Shown here in pieces: positions 55,800 through 64,000 of a stretch of DNA of 64,000 bases; the first letter of the stretch is position 1, and every line of letters starts with the position of its first letter. The position numbers were made by a program, and so were the translations under genes. Source of the stretch: Arminella tubonensis (lineage in GTDB: Bacteria > Pseudomonadota > Alphaproteobacteria > Rhizobiales > Rhizobiaceae); assembly GCF_003240585.1 (NCBI RefSeq), contig NZ_PCDP01000019.1:62001-126000 (forward strand). The letters are read 5' to 3'. The notes beneath the pieces were generated by a model that was not told the origin of the DNA, made no database searches, and saw only the letters and a list, made by a program, of their open reading frames with translations.

Positions 55800-56392
55800 T
55801 TTCCAACGTGTGGCGGCGTTATAATATCTCGTGCGCGAACGACATTCAGTCGGGTCAGGTGTGCCCTTTGACGACAGAGTATGGGAGACACTGAGATCCC
55901 GCTGGCCGGTCGCCACAAATAGCGGAGGTACCCGCAAGATATGCAAGTATCGCCGCCGGCCAAACGATCCCGCCCCAGGGAAGCCGTATCGAAAGCGGCC
56001 GGTCGGTTAGCCGTTTGGATCCGGCTTTCGCCGGCGACATGCAGTTGCGGCGACTGCCACCCCAAATGGCTGATAAGGTCTCGTCGGATGGGTCGTACGA
56101 GCTGTAGCGCGTCGAGCACCAGGCGTCTCGGTCCAGCGATGAGTTGTCTGCGAATTCGTCGCGAAAATTGACCGCGTTCGCGCTCACATTCCTAATTTCG
56201 TTAATGCTGTTTCAATAAAACCATCGCTATCCTCCGACACAATTGGACTGGCCATGATGAGCCTGTGAACGAGCAAAAACTCGGCGGCCAGCGGATTGCT
56301 TCTGTAGCACTGACGCGAGCGGTTCCAGCACATTCGGCAGTCGGGATGCGAACCAGCAGCCAGACGCCGGCAGCAACACAAGTGGGGCGACT
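55800..56392. other. intergenic region upstream of the second chemoreceptor gene
   Basis: About 590 bases. Several overlapping short frames are seen, none with a family resemblance or good start. The end contains GTGGGGCG just before the chemoreceptor ATG. No RNA gene is recognised. Confidence 0.45.
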
Positions 56393-58741
56393 ATGACTTT
56401 ATCTATCCGCAATATTCTGGTTGGAATATGCCTTCTTCTGAGTGCGGCAATCTGCGTGCTCACTGCATCATCCGCTATGGAGGCTTACAATAAAGAGCGG
56501 GTCTTCAGCGACGTATCGAAGCTTACCGCTCTCGATCGAGCGCTCTTCCAGACGCTTGCGACCTTTCGCAACGAGCGTGGCGACGGTTCGTCCGCTGCCA
56601 AAATGGAAACAGACGCCCTCACCGGGACTCTGGCTTCGCTGACAAAGGATCGCGGATTGGTGGACAACGCCATGGCCGAAGCCAAGGCGATTTACGCTGG
56701 CATCAATGACGACGCGATCAAGGCGCCGATCGCCGACGTCATGAACACGTTCGACCAAGTGCTGTCATTCCGCTCAAAGCTTGATGGTGAGCTCACCAAA
56801 AAGCTGGCAGACCGTGATCCCGGCCTGCAGGACAACACCCTAAACCTCGGACAGCAGCTGCTGACGGCGCTGGAAAACGGCTCGACAGCCACCGAAGCCC
56901 GGATTCGCGAGAGCGATCCGTCGATGACGGCAATGATCCAGATCCGCTCGCTGGCATGGTCCACGCGGGCACTTGCAGGAGCAGCCAACCTCCAGCTCAA
57001 CATCACGCTCGGCGCAGGCGCGACGATGACGGCCGAAGAGTTCCGCAGGATTCAGCTCAACGATTACACCGTGACCTTCGCCTGGAAACAGGTCGGCATC
57101 CTCGTCAACCATCCGGACACGCTTCAAATTGTGAAGGACGCCTACCGGGCGGCAGAGGCCGGCTATTTCGGCGGCGATTTTGCTCCGAAGCGCGCTGCAC
57201 TTCTCGAAACATTCGCTGCCGGCAAGAAAGCGCCGATGTCTCTCGACGCCTGGCGGCCAATGGGCAATGACGCCCTCCTCTTCATCACCAATACGGCTGC
57301 AGCTGCCGCAGATGGCATGGTCGCCGCTGCCGCTGCCAGACAGTCCCAGGCCTTCACCGATTTCGTTATCTATGCACTCACCTTCCTTGTCGCTGCTATC
57401 GTCAGCGTCGTCGGCATCTGCGTCATTGTCTTCCGCGTCACCAAGCCGATCGGCGTCATCACTCAATCCATGGCAGCCTTGGCGCACGGCGATCTAAAGA
57501 TCGCGGTCGCCGGTGTGGATCGTCGCGACGAAATCGGCGAGATGGCGCGCTCGGTCGAGGTCTTCCAGCAGGCCGCGATCAGCAACAAGGCGCTCGAAGA
57601 GCAAGCGGCCGAGGCAAGGGTCTCCTCGGAGCGCGAACGCATCGACGTCCAGCGCCGCGCCGAAGCCGAAGCCGAAGAACGCCTGATGCAGGCCACCGGC
57701 GCGCTGGCCGCAGGACTGCGCCGTCTCGCAGCCGGTGACCTTGTCTGTGAAATTGACGTGGCTCTCGCGCCGCAGTTCGAGTCACTCCGCCACGACTTCA
57801 ACCTATCGGTCAGCCAGCTTCGCGATGCCATACGTGGCGTCGGCCAGACTGCGTCGCTGGTCAATAGCGGCAGCTATGAGATCTCGCAGGCCTCCGACAA
57901 TCTCTCCAAGCGGACTGAACAGCAGGCCGCTTCGCTCGAGGAAACCGCCGCCGCACTCGAGGAAGTCACCGCCAACGTCCAGTCGACCTCCAAGCGCGCC
58001 GGCGATGCACGCGATCTGGTGCGCGGTGCCCGGTCTCGTGCCGAGAACTCCAGCCAGGTCGTCAACAATGCGGTCAGCGCCATGGGCAAGATCGAGCACG
58101 CGTCCCGGCAGATCAGCCAGATCATCGGCGTCATTGACGAGATCGCCTTCCAGACCAACCTGCTCGCATTGAATGCCGGCGTCGAAGCCGCCCGCGCCGG
58201 TGACGCCGGCAAGGGGTTTGCGGTCGTCGCCCAGGAAGTGCGGGAGTTGGCGCAGCGCTCGGCCAATGCCGCCAAGGAAATCAAGAGCCTGATCGGCAAT
58301 TCGGAAGTCGCCGTCAGCGAAGGCGTCCGCCTCGTCAACGACACCGGCGAAGGCCTATCCGCCATCGCCGAACTTGTGCAGCAGATCAACCAGCACATGG
58401 ACGCTATCGCCACAGCTGCCCAGGAGCAGTCCATGGGTCTGTCCGAGATCAACAGCGCCGTCAACCATATGGACCAGGCGACACAGCAGAACGCGGCCAT
58501 GGTCGAACAGATGAATGCAGCCGGCGCAGGGCTTGCGCAGGAAAGCAGCCGATTGGGTCAACTGCTCAGCTCCTTCCAGACCGGCAACGGCAGCGCACCG
58601 GCCGCGAGTAACCGTACCCCGGCTCCGTCCCGAACCGTAACCCCCGCCCCGGTCCGGGCGTCAGCGTCGGTCTCGCGTCCCCCGGCCGCACGGGGCAATG
58701 CAGCGCTCAACAAGCTGCAGCAGGAATGGACCGAATTCTGA
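56393..58741 (+). CDS. methyl-accepting chemotaxis protein with large periplasmic domain
   Basis: A 782-residue chemoreceptor. The first membrane segment is about residues 5-27, followed by a long helical periplasmic sensor of roughly 290 residues and a second membrane segment ([24 protein letters not shown]). A HAMP domain ([19 protein letters not shown]) leads to the signalling domain with [20 protein letters not shown] and [19 protein letters not shown], the same tip as in the receptor at 31013. The C-terminal linker is rich in Pro, Ala and Ser and ends in EWTEF, again a W-x-x-F tail for CheR/CheB. The ligand class is not clear. Confidence 0.93.
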   Translation: MTLSIRNILVGICLLLSAAICVLTASSAMEAYNKERVFSDVSKLTALDRALFQTLATFRNERGDGSSAAKMETDALTGTLASLTKDRGLVDNAMAEAKAIYAGINDDAIKAPIADVMNTFDQVLSFRSKLDGELTKKLADRDPGLQDNTLNLGQQLLTALENGSTATEARIRESDPSMTAMIQIRSLAWSTRALAGAANLQLNITLGAGATMTAEEFRRIQLNDYTVTFAWKQVGILVNHPDTLQIVKDAYRAAEAGYFGGDFAPKRAALLETFAAGKKAPMSLDAWRPMGNDALLFITNTAAAAADGMVAAAAARQSQAFTDFVIYALTFLVAAIVSVVGICVIVFRVTKPIGVITQSMAALAHGDLKIAVAGVDRRDEIGEMARSVEVFQQAAISNKALEEQAAEARVSSERERIDVQRRAEAEAEERLMQATGALAAGLRRLAAGDLVCEIDVALAPQFESLRHDFNLSVSQLRDAIRGVGQTASLVNSGSYEISQASDNLSKRTEQQAASLEETAAALEEVTANVQSTSKRAGDARDLVRGARSRAENSSQVVNNAVSAMGKIEHASRQISQIIGVIDEIAFQTNLLALNAGVEAARAGDAGKGFAVVAQEVRELAQRSANAAKEIKSLIGNSEVAVSEGVRLVNDTGEGLSAIAELVQQINQHMDAIATAAQEQSMGLSEINSAVNHMDQATQQNAAMVEQMNAAGAGLAQESSRLGQLLSSFQTGNGSAPAASNRTPAPSRTVTPAPVRASASVSRPPAARGNAALNKLQQEWTEF

Positions 58742-58758
58742 TCGCAGCCAGCGAAGTT

Positions 58759-58788
58759 ATCACTCCAGGCAGCAATGCCCGGGGTGAT
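58759..58788 (+). terminator. hairpin after the chemoreceptor gene
   Basis: ATCACTCC (58759-58766) pairs with GGGGTGAT (58781-58788) with one G-U pair, and an inner GGC/GCC extends the stem. There is no T-tract. It lies 17 bases after the stop and is a probable terminator of moderate strength. Confidence 0.45.
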
Positions 58789-58866
58789 TCATGTCAGGAC
58801 CCTGGTATTTCCTCGCCACTCAGGCATGGGCTGAGTATGATTTTTGACGGCCATTCAACCACGCCG

Positions 58867-58885
58867 ACCTTAGCTTAACTAAGGT
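58867..58885. repeat. isolated inverted repeat
   Basis: ACCTTAG (58867-58873) and CTAAGGT (58879-58885) form a perfect inverted repeat with a five-base spacer in the spacer between the chemoreceptor gene and a small minus-strand gene. Its role is unknown. Confidence 0.45.
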
Positions 58886-59019
58886 AAGTACGCCTAAATT
58901 GGCCAGTTGACCGCCCGGAGGAAACGAACCGGAGATCCTTCGATAGACGGCAACATCGCGCAAATTTCGTCGTGAACATTGCGGCGTGCGCAAATTCAGG
59001 TTGCCGCGGCCGGATTATA

Positions 59020-59232
59020 TTAGTTGAATATGATTTGTTTTCTGATCGGAGGTAACATCGCGGCGTCTAGTTCATATACAAGTGTACCAAGTGCGATATC
59101 CAGCTTGTTCCGCGCATCTTCTGCGCCGAGGTCACCAGCAACCTCGCGTGCATAGGTGACGAGGCGGGCCAACGCCGCCAGTTGCTTGTCCCGCTCCTCT
59201 GAGGTAGTCGCAATGTCGACATCAGCTTTCAT
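59020..59232 (-). CDS. small hypothetical protein downstream of tfuA-like gene
   Basis: A 70-residue protein from ATG 59232, which has GGGATGGAG upstream. It is acidic and mostly helical: TTSEERDKQLAALARLVTYA, then EDARNKLDIALGTLVYELDA, without cysteine, signal peptide or membrane segment. I recognise no family. It lies 114 bases downstream of the TfuA gene on the same strand, so it could be the last gene of the YcaO-TfuA transcript or an unrelated small gene. The gap favours the latter slightly. Confidence 0.55.
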   Translation of the reverse strand: MKADVDIATTSEERDKQLAALARLVTYAREVAGDLGAEDARNKLDIALGTLVYELDAAMLPPIRKQIIFN

Positions 59233-59346
59233 CGTGCTACTCCATCCCAAATACCATCAAGGTCTTATGATAGTGGGACTTTTGGCAAAGTGCGCGTGAC
59301 TTGAACGTGACGCATCTTTGAGACGAGCAAACCATAAGGACTTCGC

Positions 59347-60063
59347 TCACAGGGAATTGGTGCCTAGAGCGCTCCACATGCTGGTAGCGTGGAATTCCCA
59401 AGTCAGCTGTACAGTGGAGCGTTCCGACGGTGCCGCAGCCAAGCGATCGAGAAGCAGACGAGCGTCGGATGCTTTGGCGTTGACGGTCGATGAGCGCAAC
59501 ATTTGGAGCAGATGGACCCGTTCGGTTGAGGGGGTCAGGTCTGCTTGTTCAACGATGCCGGCCCATGTGCGATCCTTATAGAAGATTCGCCCCGCAGCTT
59601 CAGCCAAAGCGGCGACCTCATGGGCCGAAAGCCTATCCCGCGCCGAAAGCCAATCCAGGGTCGCCGTGACATTGACGATGGGAATTGTCAATGGAATCCA
59701 GTCAAGCTCGGGCGGTCCGTGCAAGAGAGCGACGTCCGCGTCGTCGAACAGGCGCCCGCTGACGTAGCCCTCGTAGATCTCTCCAACTCCCACCATTCCA
59801 AAGGCGGCACATTCGGCAGCACGAAGAGCGCCCATACTTGCTGCACCTAACACTTGAACGCCCATAGACAGAGCGAAGAGAATTTCCTTATGCCAGACCG
59901 GCGCGACCGACTCGAAATTGCCGTCGATCAGACCAATAGCGCAAGCACCTGATTTCACAGCGGCCAGAATGTCTCCTTGTATCGCGGGTGGCCGAATCTC
60001 TATGTCGGCCCGAGCGACGGCTGCAGCGTCTGGCAAGCTTGGACCGACGAAGACGCGCTTCAT
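59347..60063 (-). CDS. TfuA-like protein
   Basis: A 238-residue TfuA-domain protein. It begins KRVFVGPSLPDAAAV, the family signature, and has the conserved block GAASMGALRAAECAAFGMVG split around the Glu, followed by DDADVALLHGP. TfuA proteins partner YcaO enzymes in the ATP-dependent replacement of a backbone amide oxygen by sulfur, as in thioamidated natural products and the thioglycine of methyl-coenzyme M reductase; the name comes from the trifolitoxin cluster of Rhizobium. Its ATG overlaps the YcaO stop by four bases, so the two are translationally coupled and should act as a complex. The product of this pair is unknown. Confidence 0.93.
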   Translation of the reverse strand: MKRVFVGPSLPDAAAVARADIEIRPPAIQGDILAAVKSGACAIGLIDGNFESVAPVWHKEILFALSMGVQVLGAASMGALRAAECAAFGMVGVGEIYEGYVSGRLFDDADVALLHGPPELDWIPLTIPIVNVTATLDWLSARDRLSAHEVAALAEAAGRIFYKDRTWAGIVEQADLTPSTERVHLLQMLRSSTVNAKASDARLLLDRLAAAPSERSTVQLTWEFHATSMWSALGTNSL

Positions 60064-61244
60064 GCAAGCTCCAGGCTGCGCGTCAAAGCGCGTTGCCCGA
60101 ACCGATGCTTCCGCAGGCCATCCGGATTTTCGAGATCGGGGACCAACATCTTCACGACGGAGAACGGGACATCGTCGCCAGCGAGAGGAACAGAAATTGC
60201 CGACCGGATTCCACAGGCAGCAAGTCTATCGCTTACAAAAGCCAGCAGTTGCAGCAAGCCTTGGAATCTTGGACCGGTCCGCAACTGAGCATCATGTGCG
60301 GAGGCCTTGAACAGGGCGAGCGTCTCAGGTGGAAGCGGCCGTGTGTACGTCTGATGAAAGACATCATCGCGTGCGCCGCTAATATAGGTTAGCCTGGATT
60401 GTGCGGCTTCTGTGATGGCCCTTATCACCGCCCGACACGGGTCTGGATGCGTACCGTGTCCGACCGTGGCATCGTGAAACCGCGGTGTCGGGCGCTCGAG
60501 GATATCGCGCGCCGCAAGGAATGTCGAATAGCTCGGAATGCCAATATCGCTGGTAATGTCGAAGAGCTTCAATTGAAGCCCCGCCTCCTCGATCTTCGTT
60601 GTCAAATTGTCGATGACGGGATCCGAGAATGACCAGGCATTGACGCATAGCCGCTCTCTGATGCCCGCCGGCGCAACGCTCCATAAGACATAGGCATCAC
60701 GCTCGATACGCTCGAGCAATCCGTGGAGAATTGCCTCAGTTTCGGTATTGCCGGAGGCGAGCCCATCCGATGACTGCCAATAGCGGCTGTTTAAGCGCGT
60801 TCGGTCCAAGACGACCGCGTCAAATGGGACCCAGACGGGCCTATTGTTGAGAATGTCAAAGCCTCTGACCCAGTCGAGGTTCACGTCGTCAGTGAGATCC
60901 TTTTTCCCACTGCCGAGAAGGCAGGCGAGCGTTTGTGAACGTTCGCCGGCGTCCGCAAGTTCACGTCGCGAAGACGATCGTCGGGCGATCGTCGACGAAC
61001 ACGCAAGCGAACGCTCCAACGCCTCCATGGCGGCGGAAACCTTGGCGTCAATGTCCGTGATACCCTTGCCTTGGTTGATCACGATCGAGCGGGCGTTCGG
61101 TGAAACCGCATTCCAAACAGGAATGCCGATCCGATCCAGTCCGGTCAGACGGCCTAGGCGGGTGACGCCCGCCGGAGCAAGATAGGGCTCAATCCGCCGG
61201 AATGTCTCCTCGGCAGGACAGGCACGATCGGAATAGTCGTCCAC
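60060..61244 (-). CDS. YcaO-family ATP-dependent cyclodehydratase/thioamide synthetase
   Basis: A 394-residue YcaO-domain enzyme. The ATP- and magnesium-binding motifs are all present: S70-x-x-x-E74-x-x-E77-R78 (KVSAAMEALERSL), E178-x-x-E181-R182 (GLLERIERDA) and E279-x-x-Q282-x-R284 (AITEAAQSR). The C-terminus lacks the proline-rich PxPxP tail of azoline-forming enzymes, which agrees with a TfuA-linked, thioamide-forming type. YcaO enzymes phosphorylate a peptide backbone amide and let a thiol, sulfide or other nucleophile attack. It starts 13 bases after the stop of a 72-codon peptide gene and overlaps the tfuA-like gene. The adjacent peptide is the natural candidate substrate. Confidence 0.93.
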   Translation of the reverse strand: MDDYSDRACPAEETFRRIEPYLAPAGVTRLGRLTGLDRIGIPVWNAVSPNARSIVINQGKGITDIDAKVSAAMEALERSLACSSTIARRSSSRRELADAGERSQTLACLLGSGKKDLTDDVNLDWVRGFDILNNRPVWVPFDAVVLDRTRLNSRYWQSSDGLASGNTETEAILHGLLERIERDAYVLWSVAPAGIRERLCVNAWSFSDPVIDNLTTKIEEAGLQLKLFDITSDIGIPSYSTFLAARDILERPTPRFHDATVGHGTHPDPCRAVIRAITEAAQSRLTYISGARDDVFHQTYTRPLPPETLALFKASAHDAQLRTGPRFQGLLQLLAFVSDRLAACGIRSAISVPLAGDDVPFSVVKMLVPDLENPDGLRKHRFGQRALTRSLELA

Positions 61245-61257
61245 TGAACTCTACCGA

Positions 61258-61476
61258 TCAGCCGTCCATGAAACCGCCGGAAACGGATGCGGTCGACTGT
61301 GCTGTCACGGCGAGGTTCACACCTTTCGTGATGACTACGCCGGAAGCCCGAAGTTGGTCGGCGGAAGCAAGCGCCCCCTTCGTTGGAGCAGGGATCTTCG
61401 CGATCGTGCCGGCGTCAAGATCGGCGAGATAAAGACCATCTTCTCCAGCGACACCAATAACCAGAACCTTAGCCAT
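61258..61476 (-). CDS. candidate precursor peptide of the YcaO-TfuA cluster
   Basis: A 72-residue peptide gene directly upstream of ycaO (13-base gap), with AGAGGA about ten bases before its ATG. The first half is beta-like and acidic (VLVIGVAGEDGLYLADLDAG); the middle is mixed (KGALASADQLRASGVVITKG); the end is small, polar and glycine-rich (VTAQSTASVSGGFMDG). There is no cysteine, so azole formation from Cys is excluded, while thioamidation of the backbone or Ser/Thr cyclisation stay possible. I recognise no precursor family. Its size, position and coupling fit a ribosomal peptide substrate, but it could also be a small accessory protein. Confidence 0.7.
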   Translation of the reverse strand: MAKVLVIGVAGEDGLYLADLDAGTIAKIPAPTKGALASADQLRASGVVITKGVNLAVTAQSTASVSGGFMDG

Positions 61477-61521
61477 AATTAATACGTTCCTCTGTTTGCG
61501 ATTTGCAGGGTGGCTGCCTTG

Positions 61522-63384
61522 CTAGCGAAAGCCCGCCTTCCGCAGCCCCTCGACATAATGTTTTTTCTGCCAGTCGTCCTTGAACGGCACGATGGCCATC
61601 CATTTCTCGAGGTCAAATCCTGGATGAACTTCAAAGGTCCGGGAGATGAATTGCTTGGCCTTTCGAGCGTTGCCCAGCATGCCCCAACTCGCCGCAGCCA
61701 AGCGATCTGCCGGTAGCTTATCTTTCATTTGATTAATGTAGCCAAGCGCCTGCTCGTATTCGCCGAGCGAATAACTGGCTCCGGCCGCGGTCCAAAAATA
61801 TTCGTCAGGCGCCAATGGATTGAGATCGAGTGCCAGTTTGATTTTCTCGAGACCCTCTCCGGGGCGGGACGCCTGCACGAGCGTATCGGCATGGCTGGCG
61901 ATGACATTGGCATAGTTCGGGCTGAGACTTTCAGCCTGTTGCAGGAATTCGATACTTTCGTCGTATCGCCGCTGATAAAGCTTGACGACGCCAAGCTCCC
62001 GATAGCCTGCCGCCAAGGACGTATTGGCTGTAATCGCATCCTTTGCAAACCGCTCTGCCGTCGTCAGCAGTTCTCCGTCTCCGCGCGCGGTCAAAAGCCA
62101 TTCGAAGAAAAAGCTGCGGGCGACGCCACTGAGGGCCGGTGCAAATTGTCCATCTGCTCGCAACGCTTCGCGAAAGTGTCTCCGAGCTCGCCGTACCTGT
62201 GGAAGATCGAGGCTGTTGAGTGTCTGCTGGCCGAGCAGGAAATTCCTGTAGGCAGCACCATTTTCTTCGAAAAAGATGCGTTGGAATTCGTTGCCGGTGA
62301 TCTGGTCTGAAATAGCAGACGCGATCTTGACCGCGAGTTCTCGGCGTGAACCCGTCAGCGAGGCATCTGCAATATCGAAGCGTTCTGCCCAAATGATCTC
62401 GTCGCTTCCAAAGAAGATGAGCTGTGCAAACAATGAGCATCCGCTGCCTTCCTCCATGAGGCGCGTATCAAGAACATAGCTGATCGAGTAACGCTCGTAT
62501 GTGAGCGGCTTGTCAGTTCGCTGACTGATCTGCGCAGCCGTGTAAGGTGCAAGGACGGAAACCGAGCGAAATGCACACAGTCCAATCGTTACGTCCTCGA
62601 CCAACGCGGTCGCGTAGATAGCCGCAGGGTGCTTAGAGGCGGCCGGCGGCAACAACACGATTCGCGGCGACCGTTTGGTGACCTGCTCGATCGACGCTCC
62701 TGCCGCTTGGGGGGATAGTGTCGAAAGGGCTGCTGCGGGAACTCTTTTTGGACCGTCTGCTGCCATTCCGCTTTGGGTGACGCCAAGATCGCCATAGACT
62801 TTTGTGAGAGCCGTCCGGACGGCTTCATCGGCGGGATACCGATCGAGAATCTTCAACGCAGCCGATTTGAAAGTCGTCATGTGGGCTGGCTCATCCAGAT
62901 CACTCACCTTCAGCAAAGCGTGGCGCAATAACAACAGGTGCTCTTCGCGCTGATGCTCGATCCAGTTCGTCAGACCCTCGCTCTCAAACGCAACCTCGAC
63001 GAGGAAGTCGCTTTCCAACGTGCCTGCGACCTGAAGAAAATACTCGAGCGGTGCAATCTTGTCGGTTGGCAGCAGATTGTCCACATCGGAAGCATAACTG
63101 TTCGCCGAGACACTGATGGTGTCTCTGGAGAACTGTAAAATTGATATACCGAGTTCCGTCTGTTTCGCCAAAATACGAGCGACGGCTTTTCGCAGACTGG
63201 CGTAGGCTCTTGCCTGATCAACATCTCCCCAGAACAAACGTGCGATCTCGGCTCGGGATTTCTGTTCCCAACGATTGGTGCGGGCATGGCAGAGAATTAG
63301 GAGCGCTTTATCCGGAAAGGCCACAGCCTGCCCCAGCTCATCGAAAAGCTTTAACTGTCCGAAAGTTACCAATTTATATGTCAT
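61522..63384 (-). CDS. winged-helix activator with BTAD, TolB-like and TPR regions
   Basis: A 620-residue regulator. Residues 1 to about 95 form an OmpR-type winged helix (KLVTFGQLKLFDELGQ and RAEIARLFWGD), followed by a bacterial activation-like helical region to about 190. Residues about 235-350 resemble the TolB-like N-terminal domain seen in cyclase-type TPR proteins (IVLLPPAASKHP, then IIWAERFDIADASL). The C-terminal part is TPR repeats (LAAGYRELGVVKLYQRRYDE, LDLNPLAPDEYFWTAAGASY). It lies 45 bases upstream of the peptide gene on the same strand and probably activates or co-transcribes the cluster. SARP-like activators are common regulators of natural product clusters. Confidence 0.88.
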   Translation of the reverse strand: MTYKLVTFGQLKLFDELGQAVAFPDKALLILCHARTNRWEQKSRAEIARLFWGDVDQARAYASLRKAVARILAKQTELGISILQFSRDTISVSANSYASDVDNLLPTDKIAPLEYFLQVAGTLESDFLVEVAFESEGLTNWIEHQREEHLLLLRHALLKVSDLDEPAHMTTFKSAALKILDRYPADEAVRTALTKVYGDLGVTQSGMAADGPKRVPAAALSTLSPQAAGASIEQVTKRSPRIVLLPPAASKHPAAIYATALVEDVTIGLCAFRSVSVLAPYTAAQISQRTDKPLTYERYSISYVLDTRLMEEGSGCSLFAQLIFFGSDEIIWAERFDIADASLTGSRRELAVKIASAISDQITGNEFQRIFFEENGAAYRNFLLGQQTLNSLDLPQVRRARRHFREALRADGQFAPALSGVARSFFFEWLLTARGDGELLTTAERFAKDAITANTSLAAGYRELGVVKLYQRRYDESIEFLQQAESLSPNYANVIASHADTLVQASRPGEGLEKIKLALDLNPLAPDEYFWTAAGASYSLGEYEQALGYINQMKDKLPADRLAAASWGMLGNARKAKQFISRTFEVHPGFDLEKWMAIVPFKDDWQKKHYVEGLRKAGFR

Positions 63385-63530
63385 TAGCCATTCCGCCGGG
63401 AGCGCTTCCGAAAGGGAGCCGCCGTAATTGTACGTGCCGCGTCAATTCAAATACCGAACAAGTGTTTCACTCGTCAGTCACTCACATCATGAGAACAATT
63501 TTTTACCTCCGGATCGCTCACTAGCTAGGA

Positions 63531-63953
63531 TCAGCGCTCGAGAGCTTCTTCGTCCTCCAAAGGGCGGGACGACATCGGCACACGCAAGCAGTCTGGCTTT
63601 CCGATGCCATACATTGAGAACGGAGATGTAGAGTCTTGCGCGAAAAAGAAATCCGGCGAGACCCTCAACACCTTTTCAACTTTTTGAAGTTGAGTGACGC
63701 TTATTCGCTCGTTGCCGCTCTCATGATTCTCAACCTGGAGCGCCGTTATTCCGAGGGAATCGGCAAGCGTCTTTTGATCTATGCCGAGTTCTAAGCGTCG
63801 AGCTTTTATCCTTGATCCCACGAAGATGTCGATTGAATTGCGTTGGTCCGTGCCCACGTTCGCCTCCGTGTCTCCCAAATCGCCGCGCCGATATCTTGCT
63901 TTAGTCACGATATCTATGCAATCGAAGAATGCCAACGCTTGTCGATTTGCCAT
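63531..63953 (-). CDS. XRE-family helix-turn-helix regulator
   Basis: A protein of up to 140 residues (the start is uncertain; 63953 is the longest). The helix-turn-helix covers about residues 43-105: IFVGSRIKARRLELGIDQKT and then LADSLGITALQVENHESGNE, a pattern common in small rhizobial XRE proteins of the SinR/HTH_3 type. The C-terminal tail (SMYGIGKPDCLRV) is short. It lies 146 bases upstream of the TPR activator gene on the same strand and may regulate the peptide cluster, but could equally be independent. Confidence 0.8.
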   Translation of the reverse strand: MANRQALAFFDCIDIVTKARYRRGDLGDTEANVGTDQRNSIDIFVGSRIKARRLELGIDQKTLADSLGITALQVENHESGNERISVTQLQKVEKVLRVSPDFFFAQDSTSPFSMYGIGKPDCLRVPMSSRPLEDEEALER

Positions 63954-64000
63954 CGTTCTCGGGGAAGGCTAATCGCAATATCAGAGCTAGATTGATGGCT

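Overview
The window reads as accessory-replicon or chromid DNA of a Rhizobiales bacterium (Rhizobium/Agrobacterium/Ensifer type). The evidence is moderately high G+C coding sequence, a DUF1127 small protein, an oxyR-katG divergon, chemoreceptors ending in a W-x-x-F tail, many LysR/GntR regulators each beside one or two catabolic genes, and several ABC importers of the kinds abundant in rhizobia. This placement is an inference from gene content; I see no rRNA, tRNA, insertion sequence, CRISPR array or replication origin.

Layout. 1-4.2 kb has a sulfur amino acid flavour: an O-acetylhomoserine sulfhydrylase, a tiny membrane protein overlapping an XRE-cupin regulator, a protein that is about 44% methionine, and a serine acetyltransferase. 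4.2-8.5 kb carries a RidA/FAD-enzyme pair, a flavin monooxygenase and a GntR regulator. 8.7-15.9 kb is one cassette: M20 amidohydrolase, M28 peptidase and a polar amino acid ABC importer flanked by two binding proteins, probably importing and cleaving an amino acid conjugate. 16-17.7 kb is a class I DAHP synthase translationally coupled to an unrecognised 175-residue protein. 18-19.6 kb is a hipBA toxin-antitoxin pair with a perfect inverted repeat upstream. 20-27.6 kb holds a dienelactone hydrolase, a sugar-type ABC importer, a large FMN/FeS/FAD oxidoreductase and a DUF72 protein.

27.8-33.9 kb has a G+C-rich class III cyclase, an AHSA1-type SRPBCC protein, a SnoaL-like gene broken by two frameshifts, a DUF1127 protein with a clear terminator, a chemoreceptor and a tautomerase/LysR divergon. 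35-41 kb has a long Prc-type C-terminal protease and katG/oxyR. 41.2-48.7 kb alternates LysR or XRE regulators with single enzymes (DUF1989, CMD, NmrA) plus a membrane acyltransferase. 48.9-58.7 kb has small hypothetical genes, a secreted cysteine-containing protein, a diguanylate cyclase, an SDR/TetR divergon and a second chemoreceptor.

The most interesting part is 59.3-63.4 kb on the minus strand: a TPR-containing winged-helix activator, a 72-residue peptide gene, a YcaO enzyme and a TfuA protein, tightly spaced and partly overlapping. This has the architecture of a minimal ribosomally made, thioamidated peptide pathway. I do not recognise the peptide family, and no transporter or protease gene lies next to it in the window.
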